Source of the DNA: Dissulfurirhabdus thermomarina
Lineage (GTDB): Bacteria; Desulfobacterota; Dissulfuribacteria; Dissulfuribacterales; Dissulfurirhabdaceae
DNA: 64,000 bases
Direction: 5' to 3'
Assembly: GCF_012979235.1 (NCBI RefSeq)
Contig: NZ_JAATWC010000004.1
Span: 62,001 to 126,000, forward strand
In this document: positions 54,263-62,696 of the stretch, piece after piece
Layout of the letters: each line of letters starts with the position of its first letter
Numbering within the stretch: position 1 is the first letter of the stretch
The notes under the pieces: generated by a model
What the model was told of the DNA's origin: nothing
The model's input: the letters and a program-made list of their open reading frames with translations, nothing else
The model's database searches: none
Made by a program: the position numbers and the translations under genes

Positions 54263-54864
54263 TGCTCCTCGGCCCCCACCTGGTACCGGACGAAGCGGCG
54301 GACGGAGATGTTCTCGCCCATCTTGGCCACCAGCTCGTTCAGGAGGTCCTGGATGGTCACGTCCGGGTCCTTGACGAAGGGCTGCTCGAGGAGGCAGACC
54401 TCTCGGTAGAACTTCTCCACCCGGCCCTCGACGATCTTGTCCACGATGTGCTCGGGCTTTCCGGATTCCAGGGCCTGGTTGCGGAAGATCTCCCGCTCCC
54501 GCTCCAGGACCTCCGGGGGCATATCCTCGCGGCGGATGCAGACCGGGTTGGTGGCGGCCACGTGCATGGCCAGCTCGCGGGCGAATTCCACGAACTGGTC
54601 CGTCTTGGCCACGAAGTCGGTCTCGCAGTTCACCTCGACCATGGCGGCCATCTTGTTGCCGGCATGGACGTAGCACTGGATGACCCCCTCGGAGGTCGAG
54701 CGCCCGGCGCGTTTGGCGGCCACGGCGAGCCCCTTCTGCCGGAGCCACTGGACGGCCTTCTCCATGTCGCCCCCGCACTCCTGGAGGGCCTTCTTGCAGT
54801 CCATCATGCCGGCATTGGTCCGCTCGCGGAGTTCCTTGACCATTGCGGCGGTGATCTGTGCCAT
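54259..54864 (-). CDS. tsf: Elongation factor Ts (short form)
   Basis: Nucleotide exchange factor for EF-Tu. The sequence begins [34 protein letters not shown] and has [23 protein letters not shown]. At 201 residues it is shorter than the ~280-residue enteric protein, resembling compact forms seen in Thermus and many other bacteria. The single core domain and the C-terminal [10 protein letters not shown] are present. Confidence 0.97.
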   Translation of the reverse strand: MAQITAAMVKELRERTNAGMMDCKKALQECGGDMEKAVQWLRQKGLAVAAKRAGRSTSEGVIQCYVHAGNKMAAMVEVNCETDFVAKTDQFVEFARELAMHVAATNPVCIRREDMPPEVLEREREIFRNQALESGKPEHIVDKIVEGRVEKFYREVCLLEQPFVKDPDVTIQDLLNELVAKMGENISVRRFVRYQVGAEEQ

Positions 54865-55036
54865 GTCTGTCGTCTCCTTCGCGGGTCGGCGGCCGGGAGC
54901 CGGCCGCCCGTTCGTCCACGGGTGGCGCCGGAGCGGGCCGGCGTCACCCCGGTGTCGGATGTCGGAATTCGCCGGGGCACCGGGCGGGCCCTTTTCCCGC
55001 CGCGGCGGCGCGGCCGCCCTGCCCCCGGCGGAAGGT

Positions 55037-55855
55037 TCAGGCGGAGGCGGTGTCCGCGGCCTCGGCCTCGGGGGCGACCTCGCCCGCCACGGCCGCGGCG
55101 GCTTCCGGGGCCTCGGCGGCGGCCGCGGCCTCTTCCTCGGCCTTGTCGGCGGCGGCCTGCTGGGCCTCGAGGTACCGCTGCCGCCCCTCGACGCAAGCGT
55201 CGGCGACCTTGGAGGTGATGAGCCGGATGGCCCGGATGGCGTCGTCGTTGCCGGGGATGACGTAATCGATCCCGTCGGGGTCGCAGTTGGTGTCGGCGAT
55301 GGCCACCACCGGGATCCCCAGCTTGTTCGCCTCGCTCACCGCGATGGCCTCCTGCTTGGAATCCACCACGAAGACCGCGGCCGGCAGACCGGGCATATCC
55401 TTGATGCCGCCGAGGTTCCGGTGGAGCTTCTGGCGGAGCCGGTCCAGCTGGAGGACCTCCTTCTTCGGAAAGCGCTCGATGGAGCCGTCCTCGAACATGG
55501 CCTCGATGCGCTTCAAGCGCTGGATGCCCTTCTGGATGGTGGCGAAGTTGGTGAGCATGCCGCCCAGCCACCGGTGCTGGACGTAGGGCATGCCGCAGCG
55601 GGTGGCCTCCTCCACGATGGCGTCCTGGGCCTGCCGCTTGGTACCGACGAAGAGGACCTGCCCGCCGGCGGCGGTGGTCTCGACGACGAAGTTGTAGGCG
55701 ACCTTGAAGAGCTTGACCGTCTTCTGGAGATCGATGATGTAGATGCCGTTTCGGGCCCCGAAGATGTAGGGCTTCATCTTGGGGTTCCACCTCCGGGTCT
55801 GGTGACCGAAGTGGACCCCGGCCTCGAGGAGCTGCTTCATCGTGACGAGTGCCAT
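55037..55855 (-). CDS. rpsB: 30S ribosomal protein S2
   Basis: 272 residues with [60 protein letters not shown] and the C-terminal region [13 protein letters not shown]. An alanine/glutamate-rich tail (about 40 residues) extends past the usual end. It is the first gene of the long minus-strand operon and is separated by 171 bases from tsf. A good promoter candidate lies at 55992-56020. Confidence 0.97.
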   Translation of the reverse strand: MALVTMKQLLEAGVHFGHQTRRWNPKMKPYIFGARNGIYIIDLQKTVKLFKVAYNFVVETTAAGGQVLFVGTKRQAQDAIVEEATRCGMPYVQHRWLGGMLTNFATIQKGIQRLKRIEAMFEDGSIERFPKKEVLQLDRLRQKLHRNLGGIKDMPGLPAAVFVVDSKQEAIAVSEANKLGIPVVAIADTNCDPDGIDYVIPGNDDAIRAIRLITSKVADACVEGRQRYLEAQQAAADKAEEEAAAAAEAPEAAAAVAGEVAPEAEAADTASA

Positions 55856-55991
55856 GGAACGATACCTCCTGTGTGGTTGGTCCTCCGCCCGGGCGTGGCA
55901 GCCGCTCCCAGGCCGGCCAATCGCGGCCGGCACCACCGGGGGCCGCCCGGGCGTGCGTGATGGGTGCCGGAGCACCGGTGAAAACCCGATT

Positions 55992-56020
55992 CTCTTAACA
56001 CCTGCGGCGTGTTTTGGCAA
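55992..56020 (-). promoter_or_regulatory. Candidate sigma-70 promoter for rpsB
   Basis: On the minus strand TTGCCA (56015-56020) is followed after exactly 17 bases by TAAGAG (55992-55997). The transcript would begin about 130 bases before rpsB. The spacer also separates rpsB from the divergent YciO-type gene. Confidence 0.5.
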
Positions 56021-56106
56021 GCGGTGCCCCGGAGCCCCCCCCTTTACGGGGGCCCGCGCCGGCACTATCGTAACGGGCGGTGCCCGCACGGGTGCCGGGG
56101 AACCGC

Positions 56107-56727
56107 ATGCGGATCGAGATCGACCCAGAACGCCCACGCCCGCGGGCCGTCCAACAGGTGGTCCGGGCCCTCGAGGCCGGGGGCGTCGTCGTCTACCCCA
56201 CCGACACCTGCTACGGGCTCGGGGCCGACATCTTCAACAAGAAGGCCATCGAGCGCATCTACCGGCTCAAGGGGGTCCCCAAGACCGAGCCCTTCAGCTT
56301 CGTCTGCGCCGACCTCCGGGAGATCAGCCGCTACGCCCGGGTCACCGACCTCGCCTACCGGATCCTGCGGCGCATGCTCCCCGGGCCCTACACCTTCGTC
56401 CTGGAAGGCTCCCGGCAAGTGCCGAAGATGATGCTCACCAAGCGCCGCACCGTGGGGATCCGGGTCCCCGACCACCCCATCTGCCAAGCCATCGCCGCCG
56501 CTCTCGGCCGCCCCCTGATCAGCACCTCCGCCACCCTGGCCGGCTCGCCCATCTTCGAAGACCCCCGGGAGGCCGCCGAGGCCTACGGCAAAAACGTGGA
56601 CATCGTGGTGGACAGCGGGCTGATCCTGCCGGAACCCTCCAGCGTGGTCTCCCTCATCGGTGACGAGCCGGAGGTCCTCCGGGCCGGCAAGGGCGACGTC
56701 TCCCTCTTCGAGGCCGCCGGCGCCTGA
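56107..56727 (+). CDS. YciO/YrdC/Sua5-family protein (threonylcarbamoyl-AMP synthase-like)
   Basis: A 206-residue single-domain protein with the double-stranded-RNA-binding fold of the TsaC/YciO family. Motifs: [33 protein letters not shown]-like [30 protein letters not shown] and [10 protein letters not shown]. The spacing after KG (VPKTEPFS) is more YciO-like. TsaC makes threonylcarbamoyl-AMP for t6A; YciO members are less certain. It is divergent from rpsB and converges with the HU/IHF gene, two bases apart. Confidence 0.88.
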   Translation: MRIEIDPERPRPRAVQQVVRALEAGGVVVYPTDTCYGLGADIFNKKAIERIYRLKGVPKTEPFSFVCADLREISRYARVTDLAYRILRRMLPGPYTFVLEGSRQVPKMMLTKRRTVGIRVPDHPICQAIAAALGRPLISTSATLAGSPIFEDPREAAEAYGKNVDIVVDSGLILPEPSSVVSLIGDEPEVLRAGKGDVSLFEAAGA

Positions 56728-56729
56728 GA

Positions 56730-57011
56730 TCAGCCGGGCCGGCCGTTGTTCCGGAGTTCCTTGCCGGGCTTGAAGACGATGCGGTAGCCGGGCGGGCACT
56801 CCGTGCGGCGCCCGGTCTTGGGATTGACGAAGGTGCGGCCCTTCTGGGGATGGAGGCAAAAGGAGCCCAGGCCCCGGATCTCGATGCGGCGGCCCGCCTT
56901 GAGGGCCTCCGCCATGGTCTCGAAGACGACGTCCACCACCGCCTCGATATCCTTCTTGAGGTGTTCCGGGAAGGCCGCATGCAGCGCGGCCACGAGGTCA
57001 CCCTTCAGCAT
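56730..57011 (-). CDS. HU/IHF-family DNA-binding protein (IHF beta-like)
   Basis: A 93-residue nucleoid protein bending DNA. The sequence LKGDLVAALHAAFPEHLKKDIEAVVDVVFE is followed by GRRIEIRGLGSFCLHPQKGRTFVNPKTGR, the beta-arm with the proline-containing tip (NPKTGR), and YRIVFKPGKELR. It lies 13 bases after sppA and belongs to the cmk-rpsA-ihfB-type neighbourhood, which favours IHF beta over HU. Confidence 0.93.
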   Translation of the reverse strand: MLKGDLVAALHAAFPEHLKKDIEAVVDVVFETMAEALKAGRRIEIRGLGSFCLHPQKGRTFVNPKTGRRTECPPGYRIVFKPGKELRNNGRPG

Positions 57012-57024
57012 GCCGGTACCGTGC

Positions 57025-57972
57025 TCAATGGGCGGGTTCCAGGGTCAGCCGGGGCCGGAGCGAATCGGCCAGCCGGCCGGCCAGCCGGGCGAGGCCCTCG
57101 GCCCCCTCCTCCTCGAGGAGCTCCCGGAGCAGCGTCATTCGATCCTTGCGAGGATAGACCAGGGTGGGCTCCCCCTCGATGCGCGCCAGTTCCGCCGCCC
57201 GCTGCACCGCGAGGGAGAAGTTGCCCAGCTCGTCCAGGAGGCCGGCATCCCGGGCCTGGCGGCCGGAGAGGATCCGCCCGTCGGCCAAGGGCTCCACGGC
57301 GGTCACCTCGAGCCCCCGGCTCCTCGCCACCGCCTCGATGAACTGCCGGTGGATGTCCGACATGACCCCCTGGAGCACCCGCCGTTCCGCGGGGGTGAGA
57401 TCCCGGGTCACCGAGCCGAGGTCCTTGAGCTTGCCGCTCTTCACCACGGTGGTCCTGATGCCCAGTTTCTGGAGGAGCCGGCCGAGGTTGGGGATCTTGA
57501 GGATGACCCCGATGCTGCCGGTCACGGTGCCGGGGTTGGCGATGATCTTGCGCGCCCCGAGGGCGGCGTAGTAGCCCCCGGAGGCGGCCACGGAACCCAT
57601 GGAGGCCACCACGGGTTTGACGGCATCGAGACGGCGGATCTCCTCGTAGATCTCCTGGGAGGCCCCCACCGCCCCGCCGGGGCTGTCGATCCGGACCACC
57701 ACGGCCTTGATGGAGGCGTCGAGCCGGAACTCCCGCAGGGCCTTGAGGGTGGGGGCGGGATCGTCGATCACCCCGGTGACGGGGACGACCCCCACCTTGT
57801 CGCCGGTTCCGGGCAAGACGGTGCGGGACTCCGAGGCCTGGTGGAGAACCGAGTAGAGGAGGAAGAAGAGGCCCGCCAACGCCAGGAGGGAGAGCCCCCC
57901 CACCGTGGCCAGGACCACGAGCACCGGGTTCCAGGCGGAACGCCGGAGTTCTCCGTTCGGGTCGTTGTTCAC
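57025..57972 (-). CDS. sppA: Signal peptide peptidase SppA
   Basis: A 315-residue single-domain (36K) serine/lysine protease anchored by one N-terminal helix (VLVVLATVGGLSLLALAGLFFLL). It carries VRIDSPGGAVGASQEIYEEI, the nucleophile-containing SMGSVAASGGYYAALGARKI and TGSIGVI, and the later lysine region VVKSGKLKDLG. It removes cleaved signal peptides from the membrane. It lies between rpsA and the IHF gene. Confidence 0.93.
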   Translation of the reverse strand: MNNDPNGELRRSAWNPVLVVLATVGGLSLLALAGLFFLLYSVLHQASESRTVLPGTGDKVGVVPVTGVIDDPAPTLKALREFRLDASIKAVVVRIDSPGGAVGASQEIYEEIRRLDAVKPVVASMGSVAASGGYYAALGARKIIANPGTVTGSIGVILKIPNLGRLLQKLGIRTTVVKSGKLKDLGSVTRDLTPAERRVLQGVMSDIHRQFIEAVARSRGLEVTAVEPLADGRILSGRQARDAGLLDELGNFSLAVQRAAELARIEGEPTLVYPRKDRMTLLRELLEEEGAEGLARLAGRLADSLRPRLTLEPAH

Positions 57973-58047
57973 GGTGGTGCTCCCAGGTTACCGGCTGCGG
58001 ACAGGCGCCCCCGGGACGCACCCCGGGGCGGCGCGGCCCCGGGTCTC

Positions 58048-59886
58048 CTACTCGTCGCCCTCGTCCTCCTCGGAGGCCCGGGCCCGGCTCTGCTGCTGGA
58101 CCAGCTCCTCCTGGAGGAGGCTCCCCAGGGTGGTCCCGCCGTGACCGGCGCCGGTGGCGGAATATTCCTCGTAGTAGGACTGTTCGGCCTCTTCGTCGAT
58201 CCGCTTGATGGAGAGGCCGATCCGCCGTTCCAGGGGCGCCACGTGGATCACCTTGGCGGTGACCTCCTGGCCCTCCTCGAACATGCCCACGGGGGTCTTG
58301 ACCTTCCCGGGCCCCAGCTCGGAGACGTGGATCAGCCCCTCGACCCCCTCCTCGAGCTCCACGAAGACCCCGAACTCGGTGACGTTGGTGACCTTTCCGG
58401 TGACGACGCTCCCGGCCGGGAACTTCTCGGGGACGCTCTCCCAGGGGTCGGGCTGGAGCTGCTTCACCCCCAGGGAGAACCGCTCCCGCTCCTTGTCCAC
58501 GTTCAAAACCACGGCCCGGATGGCGTCACCCTTCTTGTAGAGCTCGCCGGGGTGCTTGACCCGCTTGCTCCAGGACAGGTCCGAGATGTGGACCAGGCCG
58601 TCGATGCCTTCCTGGATGCCGATGAAGACGCCGAAGTCGGTGACGTTCTTCACGGTCCCCTCGATCACGGTGCCCGCGGGGTAGCGCTCCTGGACCTCTT
58701 CCCAGGGGTTGCCCGTCACCTGCTTGAGGCTGAGCGAGATCCGCTTGGCCTCCGGGTCCACCTTGAGCACCGCCGCCTGGATCCGGTCCCCCACGTTCAC
58801 CACCTGGGAGGGATGCCGCACCCGCTTGGTCCAGGACATCTCGGAGACGTGGATCAGCCCCTCGACCCCCTCCTCGAGCTCCACGAAAGCCCCGTAGTCG
58901 GTGAGGCTGACCACCGTCCCCTCGACGGTGGTGCCCACGGGGTACTTCTCCTCGACCCGGAGCCAGGGATCCTCGGCAAGCTGCTTCGTACCCAGGGAGA
59001 CCTTCTCGGTCTCGGGGTCGAAGGAGAGGACCTTGACCTGGATGGTGTCACCCACCTTGAAGACCTTGGAGGGATGTTCCACCCGGCCCCACGACATGTC
59101 GGTGATGTGGAGGAGCCCGTCGATACCGCCGAGATCCACGAAGGCCCCGTAGTCGGTGATGTTCTTCACCACGCCCTCCCGGACCTGGCCCTCGGCGAGT
59201 TCGGCCAGGGTCTTGGCCCGCTTCTCGGCGCGGTCCTTCTCGAGGAGCGTCCGCCGGGAGACCACCACGTTCTCGCGGCGCTGGTTGCACTTCAGGATGG
59301 CGCACTCGACCTCCTGGTCGATGAAGCTCTCGGGGTCGCGCACAGGCCGGATGTCGATCTGCGAATACGGGAGGAAGGCGGTCACCCCGCCGCGGCCCTC
59401 CCCGATCCGGACGGAGAGCCCGCCCTTGATCCGGGCCACCACCGTGCCCTTGATGGGGGCCTCGGCCTCGTAGGCCGCCACGATTTCCTTCCAGACCTTG
59501 CGGCGCAGGGCCTTGGAACGCGAGAGCCGGATCATACCCTCTTCCGGGTCCCACCGCTCGAGGAGCACCTCGACGGTGTCGCCGGGCTGGACGTCCACGG
59601 TGCCGTCGGGACCGGCGAACTCCCGGACGGGGATCTGGCCCTCGGACTTGTACCCCACGTCCACCAGGACGAATTCCTTGTCAACGCGGACGACCTTCCC
59701 CTCGAGCACCTCCCCTTCCTGGAAGGTCTGGAGGCTCTGCTCGAAGAGGTCCTCGAACTGGCTCATGTCCCCGACGTCTTCCGCGTCGTGGTTGTCGGCG
59801 GGTGCTGCGTCGGTCGGTCGGCTGGGCCCCTCCCCCGTGTCGGCGGCGGCGGCTGGGTTACGTTCCTGGGTTGCCTCGGTTGCCAC
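58048..59886 (-). CDS. rpsA: 30S ribosomal protein S1 (six S1 repeats)
   Basis: A 612-residue protein from GTG 59886. Six S1 domains are visible by their GxVVxxxxxxFGxFVxL-type cores. The first two are divergent (EGKVVRVDKEFVLVDVG, KGTVVARIKGGLSVRIG); the last four are typical (DYGAFVDLGGIDGLLHITD, DYGAFVELEEGVEGLIHVSE, DFGVFIGIQEGIDGLVHISD, EFGVFVELEEGVEGLIHVSE). It binds mRNA during initiation. The GTG is followed by an acidic low-complexity leader. An ATG at 59766 starting MSQFEDLFEQ is the alternative start. A promoter lies at 59945-59973. Confidence 0.95.
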   Translation of the reverse strand: MATEATQERNPAAAADTGEGPSRPTDAAPADNHDAEDVGDMSQFEDLFEQSLQTFQEGEVLEGKVVRVDKEFVLVDVGYKSEGQIPVREFAGPDGTVDVQPGDTVEVLLERWDPEEGMIRLSRSKALRRKVWKEIVAAYEAEAPIKGTVVARIKGGLSVRIGEGRGGVTAFLPYSQIDIRPVRDPESFIDQEVECAILKCNQRRENVVVSRRTLLEKDRAEKRAKTLAELAEGQVREGVVKNITDYGAFVDLGGIDGLLHITDMSWGRVEHPSKVFKVGDTIQVKVLSFDPETEKVSLGTKQLAEDPWLRVEEKYPVGTTVEGTVVSLTDYGAFVELEEGVEGLIHVSEMSWTKRVRHPSQVVNVGDRIQAAVLKVDPEAKRISLSLKQVTGNPWEEVQERYPAGTVIEGTVKNVTDFGVFIGIQEGIDGLVHISDLSWSKRVKHPGELYKKGDAIRAVVLNVDKERERFSLGVKQLQPDPWESVPEKFPAGSVVTGKVTNVTEFGVFVELEEGVEGLIHVSELGPGKVKTPVGMFEEGQEVTAKVIHVAPLERRIGLSIKRIDEEAEQSYYEEYSATGAGHGGTTLGSLLQEELVQQQSRARASEEDEGDE

Positions 59887-59944
59887 TTTTTTTCCATTAC
59901 CCTGGTTTCCCCCTCGAAAGAATCGCTGAACACTGAAATGACCG

Positions 59945-59973
59945 ACTATAACAGCCCCCCCGGCAAAGTTCAA
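59945..59973 (-). promoter_or_regulatory. Promoter for rpsA
   Basis: On the minus strand TTGAAC (59968-59973) is followed after 17 bases by TATAGT (59945-59950), a close match to the sigma-70 consensus. The predicted start near 59938 leaves about 50 bases before the GTG, or about 170 before the alternative ATG. Confidence 0.72.
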
Positions 59974-60018
59974 CGGACCCGCGCCGCGCCGGATCCGGCG
60001 GTGCCGGCGGACGAAAAG

Positions 60019-60045
60019 GGGCGTCCCGGCACGGCCGGGACGCCC
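60019..60045 (-). terminator. Rho-independent terminator of the lipoprotein gene
   Basis: Arms 60019-60030 and 60034-60045 pair perfectly (12 bp) with a three-base loop. On the minus strand the hairpin is followed by CTTTTC. It lies 73 bases past the lipoprotein stop and just before the rpsA promoter. Confidence 0.78.
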
Positions 60046-60117
60046 AGGGAGGAGGGAGGATGGTGGCAGGGAAGCCGCGGGAGAGGCGGAGGCGCACCGC
60101 GCCTCCGGGACCCGCTA

Positions 60118-60504
60118 TCAGCCGTAGCCGTGGACGTGGTAGCCGTAGAACTCGAAGGCGCGGATGAGGGAGACCCGGGCGTCGTCGGGCAGGGCATTGA
60201 AGAACTCGTAGCAACCCTTCACCGAGCACTTCTCACCGCAGACCAGCTGGTAGAATTCCTCCTGCTGCTCCAGGGAAAGGTCGGACTGGGCCAGGATCTC
60301 CCGGAGGTCTCCGCCGCAGAGGCCCCGGTAGACCGGGCAGGAACGGTCGCTGCCGAGAAAGGTCATGCCCTGGTAGTCCTCCCGCTCCTCCGGGCTCCCC
60401 TTGGAGACGATGACGCTCTTCTGGGCGCACCCGGAGAGGGAGAAGACCACGGCCAGGACCAGGCCGAGTACGAACGAAGGGACGAAGCGAGGTGTTTTCT
60501 TCAT
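60118..60504 (-). CDS. Predicted small lipoprotein, probable MarR-regulated
   Basis: A 128-residue protein with a lipoprotein signal (VLGLVLAVVFSLSGCAQK; lipobox LSGC, Cys about residue 26). The mature part carries five cysteines (CPVYRGLCGG, VCGEKCSVKGC), which may form disulfides or bind a cofactor. No known family is recognised. It is flanked by its own terminator and by a promoter region with a palindrome (60559-60570) similar to a site upstream of the adjacent marR. It is inserted between cmk/marR and rpsA. Confidence 0.82.
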   Translation of the reverse strand: MKKTPRFVPSFVLGLVLAVVFSLSGCAQKSVIVSKGSPEEREDYQGMTFLGSDRSCPVYRGLCGGDLREILAQSDLSLEQQEEFYQLVCGEKCSVKGCYEFFNALPDDARVSLIRAFEFYGYHVHGYG

Positions 60505-60558
60505 GGTTGGAAACCTCCTGGGCAGACCCGCCTCCCGGTTCCTTTATTGTGGGCAAAT

Positions 60559-60570
60559 TTAGTAAACTAA
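60559..60570. promoter_or_regulatory. Candidate MarR operator upstream of the lipoprotein gene
   Basis: TTAGT-AA-ACTAA (written on the plus strand) has exact five-base inverted half sites in an AT-rich promoter-like stretch. On the minus strand TTTATC and TAAATT are spaced by 17 bases around it, so a bound regulator would cover the promoter. Confidence 0.55.
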
Positions 60571-60607
60571 CTTTTTGAGATAAAAATAAACCCGCCGGAG
60601 CCGGGTG

Positions 60608-61033
60608 TCAATCGGACAGGTTCTCCCAGATCTTCCGGAGGAAGCGCCGGAGATCATCGGCGTCCTTCTCGGACATGCCCACGGTGGCCACCTCGTGGAC
60701 CTCGTTCCCGATACGCTCGACGGTATCCCTCAGCTGGCGTCCCTTCTCCAGCAGGTAGATCCGGTAGGCGCGGCGGTCGTCGGGATCGCGCCGGCGTTCG
60801 ATGACCCCCGCCCGCTCGAGGCGGTCCAGGGTGCGGACCAGGGTGGGATTTTCGATGTAGAGCCGGCTGGCGAGTTCCGTCTGGGTGAGTCCCTCTTCCT
60901 CGTAGAGCTTGGCGAGGACACAGAACTGGGCCGAGGTGAGGCCGTAGGGGGCGAGCCGCCGGTCGATGGCCTTCTGGAAGACCTGGACCAGCTTGTTGGC
61001 GATGAACCCGAGGCAATCGTCGATCTTGAACAT
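60608..61033 (-). CDS. MarR-family transcriptional regulator
   Basis: A 141-residue winged-helix regulator of the MarR type. It has the N-terminal dimer helices (FKIDDCLGFIANKLVQVFQKAIDRR), PYGLTSAQFCVLAKLYEEEGLTQTELASRLYIENPTLVRTLDRLERAGVIERR, then the wing DPDDRRAYRIYL, LLEKGRQL and a C-terminal helix. It likely represses its own gene and the neighbouring lipoprotein gene, since operator-like sites precede both. The inducing ligand is unknown. Confidence 0.92.
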   Translation of the reverse strand: MFKIDDCLGFIANKLVQVFQKAIDRRLAPYGLTSAQFCVLAKLYEEEGLTQTELASRLYIENPTLVRTLDRLERAGVIERRRDPDDRRAYRIYLLEKGRQLRDTVERIGNEVHEVATVGMSEKDADDLRRFLRKIWENLSD

Positions 61034-61043
61034 GACCTTTGTG

Positions 61044-61052
61044 TAGCAAACT
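61044..61052. promoter_or_regulatory. Operator-like motif upstream of marR
   Basis: The minus strand reads AGTTTGCTA at this position, matching the AGTTTACTA core of the palindrome at 60559-60570 with one difference. It lies 10-20 bases before the marR start, a position consistent with autorepression. Confidence 0.42.
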
Positions 61053-61142
61053 TTTCTAACGAAAACAAGTCCCCGTGAATCTTTTTCAGGGAGAGACCTT
61101 GAGGACCCAAACCAAGCCCGGGGGAGGCGGGCCGTCCCCGGA

Positions 61143-61826
61143 TCAGGAGGCGGCGGGCCCGCGACCCGTCCTCCCCTGGAGCCGCTCCCGCACCACGTCC
61201 AGGAGGGCGGCCAGGGAAGCCTCGAGGTCCTGGCCGGTGGTGTCGATGATCACGGCATCGGCCGCGGGCCGGAGCGGTGAAACCCGCCGCGAGGCGTCCG
61301 CCGCGTCCCGATCCCGGATCTGGCGCCGGAGCTCGGCCTCCGGGACATCCCGCCCCTTCTCGAGCAGCTGGCGCCGCCGGCGCGCCGCCCGCTCCGCCAC
61401 CGAGGCGGTGACGAAGAACTTCACGGCGGCGTCGGGGAAGACCACCGTGCCCATGTCGCGCCCCTCGGCCACCACGCGGCCGCGGGCGCCGAGCTCCCGC
61501 TGGAGGCGCGAAAGGCGGCGCCGGACCTCAGGGTTCCGGGAAACGGCGGACGCCAGGGCGTCCACCTCCGGCGTCCGGATCTCCCCGGTGACGTCGACCC
61601 CGTCCGCCAGGACCCGCCCGCCCTCCAGCTCCAGCCGGAGTCCCCGGCACAGCTCCTCCAGGGCCGCCGGGTCCGCCGGGTCCACCCCCCGCCGGCGGGC
61701 GGCCCATCCCACCGCGCGGTACATGGCCCCGGTGTCCAGGTAGGTCCAGCCGAGCTCGGCCGCCAGCCGGCGGCTGAGGGTGCTCTTGCCCGCCCCGGCC
61801 GGGCCGTCGATGGTGATCACCTGCAT
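61143..61826 (-). CDS. cmk: Cytidylate kinase
   Basis: Phosphorylates CMP and dCMP. From ATG 61826 it has 227 residues: MQVITIDGPAGAGKSTLSRRLAAEL (P-loop), YLDTGAMYRAV, VAEGRDMGTVVFPDA, FFVTASVAERAARR and RDRDAADASR. AAGGG lies seven bases before the ATG; an ATG at 61844 would add six residues. The gene order cmk, rpsA, sppA and IHF beta is common, but here marR and a lipoprotein interrupt it. Confidence 0.94.
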   Translation of the reverse strand: MQVITIDGPAGAGKSTLSRRLAAELGWTYLDTGAMYRAVGWAARRRGVDPADPAALEELCRGLRLELEGGRVLADGVDVTGEIRTPEVDALASAVSRNPEVRRRLSRLQRELGARGRVVAEGRDMGTVVFPDAAVKFFVTASVAERAARRRRQLLEKGRDVPEAELRRQIRDRDAADASRRVSPLRPAADAVIIDTTGQDLEASLAALLDVVRERLQGRTGRGPAAS

Positions 61827-62008
61827 ACTCCGTCCCTTAGCCATGCCGCCCCCGTTCACGTTCCATCCACCCGGGTGCATCCCCGAAACCCGGTCCCCGC
61901 CCGGGCGGCGCCGTGGAATTTGTCATCCGCGGTAAAGGATTCGATAAGCATAGTAAGGAAGAACGGTGGGCGAAAGCCTCTCGTCCCTGCAACCCGAAGG
62001 AGGCCCCC

Positions 62009-62605
62009 ATGTACACGCCCGACACCGAGCCGAGATACGCCCTGGACCGGCTGGAGAGCGCCATCGACGAGGCCGAGAGCCTCGCCTTCCAGATCGACGT
62101 CATCCACTCCTTCGAGGAACGGGGCTGGGCCCTCTACGAGATCGGCATGGCGGCCCCCCTGGCCTCCTTCCTGGAGCTCAAGCCCGTGGTGGAGGCCGGC
62201 CGGGCCTGGTACGGCCTCAACTTCCGCTCCCGGTACATCCCCCTGCCCCTGGTGCCGGACGACACCAACTGGCCCAAGGTCCGCGACCTGGCCTTCGCCC
62301 TGGTCAGCCAGGGCCGGGGCCCCTACTTCGTGGACCTCGAGGAGACCGACGACGGCCGCATCCAACCCGTGGGCGTCTACCTGGTGGACTCCGTCATCCT
62401 GGACCCGCCCCTGCTCCGCCTGGTCATCGACCGGAACCTGTCCCGGATCAAGGACCCCGCCCGGATCCCGGACTTCGAGGGCGAGGCGGGCCTCGAGGTG
62501 CCCATCCACCTGGCCGACCTCTGGAAGATCCGCCGCCAGCTCATGCTCGCCTGCCGCGGGCGCCCGCCGGGCGGCGGCCGGTATCTCGCCCCCGCCGCAT
62601 CCTAG
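62009..62605 (+). CDS. Conserved-looking hypothetical protein
   Basis: A 198-residue soluble protein from ATG 62009, preceded by AAGGAGG. It is acidic in the first half (LDRLESAIDEAESLAFQIDVIHSFEERG) and more basic toward the end (DLWKIRRQLMLACRGR). No signal peptide, membrane segment or recognised domain is visible, and no function is proposed. Codon use matches the neighbouring genes, so it is likely real. It is divergent from cmk and precedes the radical SAM gene by 91 bases. Confidence 0.75.
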   Translation: MYTPDTEPRYALDRLESAIDEAESLAFQIDVIHSFEERGWALYEIGMAAPLASFLELKPVVEAGRAWYGLNFRSRYIPLPLVPDDTNWPKVRDLAFALVSQGRGPYFVDLEETDDGRIQPVGVYLVDSVILDPPLLRLVIDRNLSRIKDPARIPDFEGEAGLEVPIHLADLWKIRRQLMLACRGRPPGGGRYLAPAAS

Positions 62606-62696
62606 CCCCGGCCCCGCCGCCCCGGGTGGCGCCGCCGCCCCGGAGGCATTATAAAGGGTGGCGCATCAGCCACTCTCTTCCCCGCGGGACCGGACC

